Source: an uncultured Ellagibacter sp. (GTDB taxonomy: Bacteria > Actinomycetota > Coriobacteriia > Coriobacteriales > Eggerthellaceae). From it: a stretch of 9,122 nt of DNA. The stretch spans positions 1 to 9,122 of the forward strand of contig NZ_CAKTTZ010000065.1 in assembly GCF_934617235.1 (NCBI RefSeq), written 5' to 3'. Of the stretch, positions 7,041 to 9,122 are shown one piece after another; within the stretch, counting starts at the first letter, position 1, and each line of letters opens with the position of its first letter. The position numbers and the translations under genes are program-made. The notes beneath the pieces were generated by a model. That model ran no database searches. It worked only from the letters and a program-made list of their open reading frames with translations, and was not told the DNA's origin.

Positions 7041-8204
7041 ATGGATAAGAAATATAACGATGATGTAATCGTTCTCTGCGAAGAACACTATAATCCGCTC
7101 GGAATTATTAGAACTTTAGGCGAGGCCGGGATAAGGCCGACTGTGGTTATTAAACGCAACCCTTCAATGAAGATTGCCTCGAAGAGCAGATATATCGGAC
7201 GGCTCCATTCTGTCGATAACTACGACGAGGCGCTTAACTGGATTATTGCTAATTACTCCAATTGCGAAGGCAAGACTTTTATATTGACATCGGATGATGT
7301 TGCCGTTCGTTGTCTTGAGGAACGTTATGACGAGTTGAAGGACAACTTCGTTTTCTTTAACGCTGGCTCCAATGGTAGAATCGCTCACTTTCAGAACAAA
7401 GAAGTTCTATACAGGCTCGCAGAAAAACACGGAATGAGAGTTGCTCGCGTTTGGCGAGTAAAAAAGGGAGAGATTCCTGACGATATAGAGTATCCGATTA
7501 TTACTAAGCCGATAGAGTCGTATGATGGCTGGAAATCTGACTACTATATTTGCAACGATGAGAGCGACTTAGTTGCTGCGTATGACCGCATAGCTAGCGA
7601 TTCCGATCTCCTTCTTCAGCGGTATGTGAAAAAGGTGACGGAACGTACATATGAGGGCTGCTCTGTCGCTTGCGGCAAAGACGTTTTGTTCGCCATAGAG
7701 GCTCGCTATACCTACACTTTGGCCGATTCTTACAGCATGGAGATGACGGTTGCCAATCCTGCCGACGACGAAGTTGAGGTCGCACTCAGAGAAATGTTCG
7801 CCGAGATTGGATTTGAGGGCATATTCGAGGTTGAGTTTATGGAGGACGCCGACGGCAATCTTTGGTTCTTGGAAATTAACTTTAGAAACTCAACTTGGAG
7901 CTGGGCTTCCACAAAACTCGATATGCCCCTTCCTATTATTTGGATGAACGGGATGCGTGATGGCAGGATTCCCGATGGGGTTGAACGGGTTGTTCCCGAA
8001 GGTTACAGAGCCCTGACTGAACAGCCTGACTTTCATTTTAGAGTGAGGCGTGAGAGGCTCATCAGCCTTTCCGATTGGCTGAAGGCTGTAAAGACGGCAG
8101 ACTGCCTCTACTTCTATGACCGACATGATTGGCGACCTTGCTTTACGGCATGGTGGTGCGTAATCGGCAATTTTGTGAAGCGAAAGCTAGGCCTGGCGAA
8201 GTAG
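7041..8204 (+). CDS. ATP-grasp domain protein (carboxylate-amine/thiol ligase-like)
   Basis: This 387-residue soluble protein has the ATP-grasp layout. A pre-ATP-grasp strand, DVIVLCEEHYNPLGIIRTL, begins at residue 8. Nucleotide-binding K156 lies in ITKPIES (154-160), followed by the hinge-type LLLQRYV (190-196). The metal-binding acidic residues are in FEVEF (262-266) and E278-x-N280 within FLEINFRNS (276-284). ATP-grasp enzymes activate a carboxylate as an acyl-phosphate and join it to an amine or another nucleophile. In polysaccharide loci such proteins are suspected of attaching amino acids or amines to uronic acids or other acidic groups. That substrate is inference here, and D-aspartate-ligase-like chemistry is an alternative. 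The start at 7041 is chosen for its AGGAG. The gap from wzx is 57 nt and from the next gene 39 nt. The first part is the AT-richest stretch of the window (20 GC in 60 nt at 7021-7080), suggesting recent acquisition. Confidence 0.87.
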   Translation: MDKKYNDDVIVLCEEHYNPLGIIRTLGEAGIRPTVVIKRNPSMKIASKSRYIGRLHSVDNYDEALNWIIANYSNCEGKTFILTSDDVAVRCLEERYDELKDNFVFFNAGSNGRIAHFQNKEVLYRLAEKHGMRVARVWRVKKGEIPDDIEYPIITKPIESYDGWKSDYYICNDESDLVAAYDRIASDSDLLLQRYVKKVTERTYEGCSVACGKDVLFAIEARYTYTLADSYSMEMTVANPADDEVEVALREMFAEIGFEGIFEVEFMEDADGNLWFLEINFRNSTWSWASTKLDMPLPIIWMNGMRDGRIPDGVERVVPEGYRALTEQPDFHFRVRRERLISLSDWLKAVKTADCLYFYDRHDWRPCFTAWWCVIGNFVKRKLGLAK

Positions 8205-8232
8205 GCGCAGTGAGACGGGCATAGAGATTAAT

Positions 8233-8237
8233 AGGGG
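8233..8237 (+). promoter_or_regulatory. Ribosome binding site for the TTG start at 8244
   Basis: AGGGG lies 6 nt before TTG at 8244 and supports this TTG as the start of the YkvI-family gene. No ATG or GTG gives an open frame nearby: the GTG at 8237 runs straight into a stop. Confidence 0.65.
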
Positions 8238-8243
8238 TGTAAG

Positions 8244-9122
8244 TTGAGCTTCAAGGAAATCTTAGCCGTGTGCGGAGCGTGCATAGGGCTCTACATTGGT
8301 TCCGGTTTCGCGAGCATGCAGGAAGTGCTGCAGTACGAGGCCTCCTACGGCAGCCTGTTTTGGGTTGTAATAGCCGTGACGGCTGTCATCTATCTGTACA
8401 CGAACCTTTCGTTCTCGACTAACGGCGCCAAGGAGAAGCTTGAGCGCGGCGGTGACATCTACAAGGTGTACTGCGGCAGGAAGGTAGGTGCGTTCTACGA
8501 TTGCTTCGCAGCGCTATTCTGCTATATGAGTTTCATTGTAATGCTGGGCGGCGCGAACTCCGCCGCCATGCAGCAGTGGGGTCTTCCCAATGGCGTCGGA
8601 GCAATCTTGCTTGCCGTGGTGGCCGTGGCCACCGTTGCATGTGGGCTCGAGGGCATTGTTAAGGCCCTGAGCTTCTTGGGACCTCTCATTGTGGTCTTTC
8701 TACTTGTTGTGGTCGGCTGCTCGGCCGCTACGGGATCGCTCGGCTTCGAGGCTGGGGCGGCCGCCATTGACTCAGGCGCCTATGACATAACTCAGATAGG
8801 CGGAGGCAATCCGCTTGCGTCAGGAGCGTCCTACGGAGGCTTCGTGATTCTGTGGTTCGCGGCTTTTCTGGGCGAGCTCAGCGCTCGCGAGCGCCTCTCG
8901 GTCGTGAGACGTGGCATGCTGCTGTCGAGTTTGTTTATCTTCGGCACAGCCGCACTGTGCTGTGTGGCGCTTATCTCCAACATTGATCTGGTGTGGGACG
9001 CGCCCATACCCACGCTGGTACTGGCCAACAGGATGAGTCCGACGCTCGGCCTTGTGTTCTCAGTGGTTATCTTCGTGGGTATATATACGAGTGCGGTGCC
9101 GCTGTTGTGGACGGGCGTGAAG
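8244..9122 (+). CDS. YkvI-family membrane protein (LeuT/APC-fold transporter-like), 3'-truncated
   Basis: An uninterrupted frame of 293 codons runs from TTG at 8244 off the right edge, so the C-terminus is missing. Full-length relatives are somewhat longer, roughly 340-380 residues. The protein is strongly hydrophobic with about 8 segments visible. Its first helix carries the family hallmark GSGFASMQEVLQY at residues 19-31, a glycine-rich unwound-helix type motif like that of LeuT-fold transporters. Further segments hold YMSFIVMLGGANSA near 94-107 and an alanine/valine-rich pair of helices. A late segment with GIYTSAVPLLW lies at the edge. YkvI proteins are presumed amino-acid-type transporters, but no substrate is established. 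The gene is GC-rich again (37 of 60 at 8581-8640), so it may belong to the conserved chromosomal flank and not to the polysaccharide cassette. The 39-nt gap without a terminator leaves co-transcription possible. Confidence 0.85.
   Translation, partial: MSFKEILAVCGACIGLYIGSGFASMQEVLQYEASYGSLFWVVIAVTAVIYLYTNLSFSTNGAKEKLERGGDIYKVYCGRKVGAFYDCFAALFCYMSFIVMLGGANSAAMQQWGLPNGVGAILLAVVAVATVACGLEGIVKALSFLGPLIVVFLLVVVGCSAATGSLGFEAGAAAIDSGAYDITQIGGGNPLASGASYGGFVILWFAAFLGELSARERLSVVRRGMLLSSLFIFGTAALCCVALISNIDLVWDAPIPTLVLANRMSPTLGLVFSVVIFVGIYTSAVPLLWTGVK

Noticed and set aside
8205..8243. Search for a terminator between the ATP-grasp and YkvI genes
   Set aside because: The 39-nt gap contains no stem-loop or T-tract, so no terminator is called.
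8522..9028. Two short minus-strand frames (8522-8767 and 8831-9028) over the YkvI gene
   Set aside because: They overlap the uninterrupted YkvI-family frame from 8244, which has a Shine-Dalgarno and a recognisable first-helix motif. They have no domain features.

Overview
The window looks like part of a surface-polysaccharide (capsule or exopolysaccharide) biosynthesis locus of a moderately GC-rich actinomycete. A gut Coriobacteriia (Collinsella/Olsenella-like) is the best guess. This rests on three things: the RmlC-RmlD fusion, known from Coriobacteriia and Bifidobacterium; the high-GC flanking genes with GTG/TTG starts; and the mix of commensal-type polysaccharide genes. The assignment is inference from content, not a database match.

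All eight genes lie on the + strand and are tightly packed. In order they are: the 3' part of a fused rmlC-rmlD gene for dTDP-L-rhamnose synthesis (2-1111); a GT4-type glycosyltransferase (1104-2201); a Wzy-like polymerase (2204-3502); a Stealth-family sugar-phosphate transferase (3499-4512); a CE4/NodB-like polysaccharide (de)acetylase (4522-5664); a Wzx-type flippase (5661-6983, second ATG at 5664 preferred); an ATP-grasp carboxylate ligase-like protein (best start 7041, to 8204); and a YkvI-family membrane protein (8244 to beyond the right edge). Junctions up to 5661 overlap by 3-8 nt or are separated by 2-9 nt, which suggests one translationally coupled operon. The later gaps are 57 nt and 39 nt. 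No intergenic stretch exceeds 60 nt, and I see no terminator, tRNA, rRNA, CRISPR array or insertion sequence.

Read as a pathway, dTDP-rhamnose supply feeds repeat-unit assembly by the glycosyltransferase and others outside the window. Wzx flips the lipid-linked unit and Wzy polymerises it. Stealth may add a sugar-1-phosphate and so a phosphodiester. The deacetylase may free amino groups, and the ATP-grasp enzyme may attach an amino acid or amine to a carboxylate. The polymer could therefore be phosphate-containing and carry free amines. That is a hypothesis, and the most interesting idea in the window.

Base composition falls from very GC-rich at rmlCD to clearly AT-richer in wzy, wzx and above all the 5' part of the ATP-grasp gene. 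It recovers in the YkvI gene. This is the usual signature of an exchangeable polysaccharide cassette between more conserved flanks.
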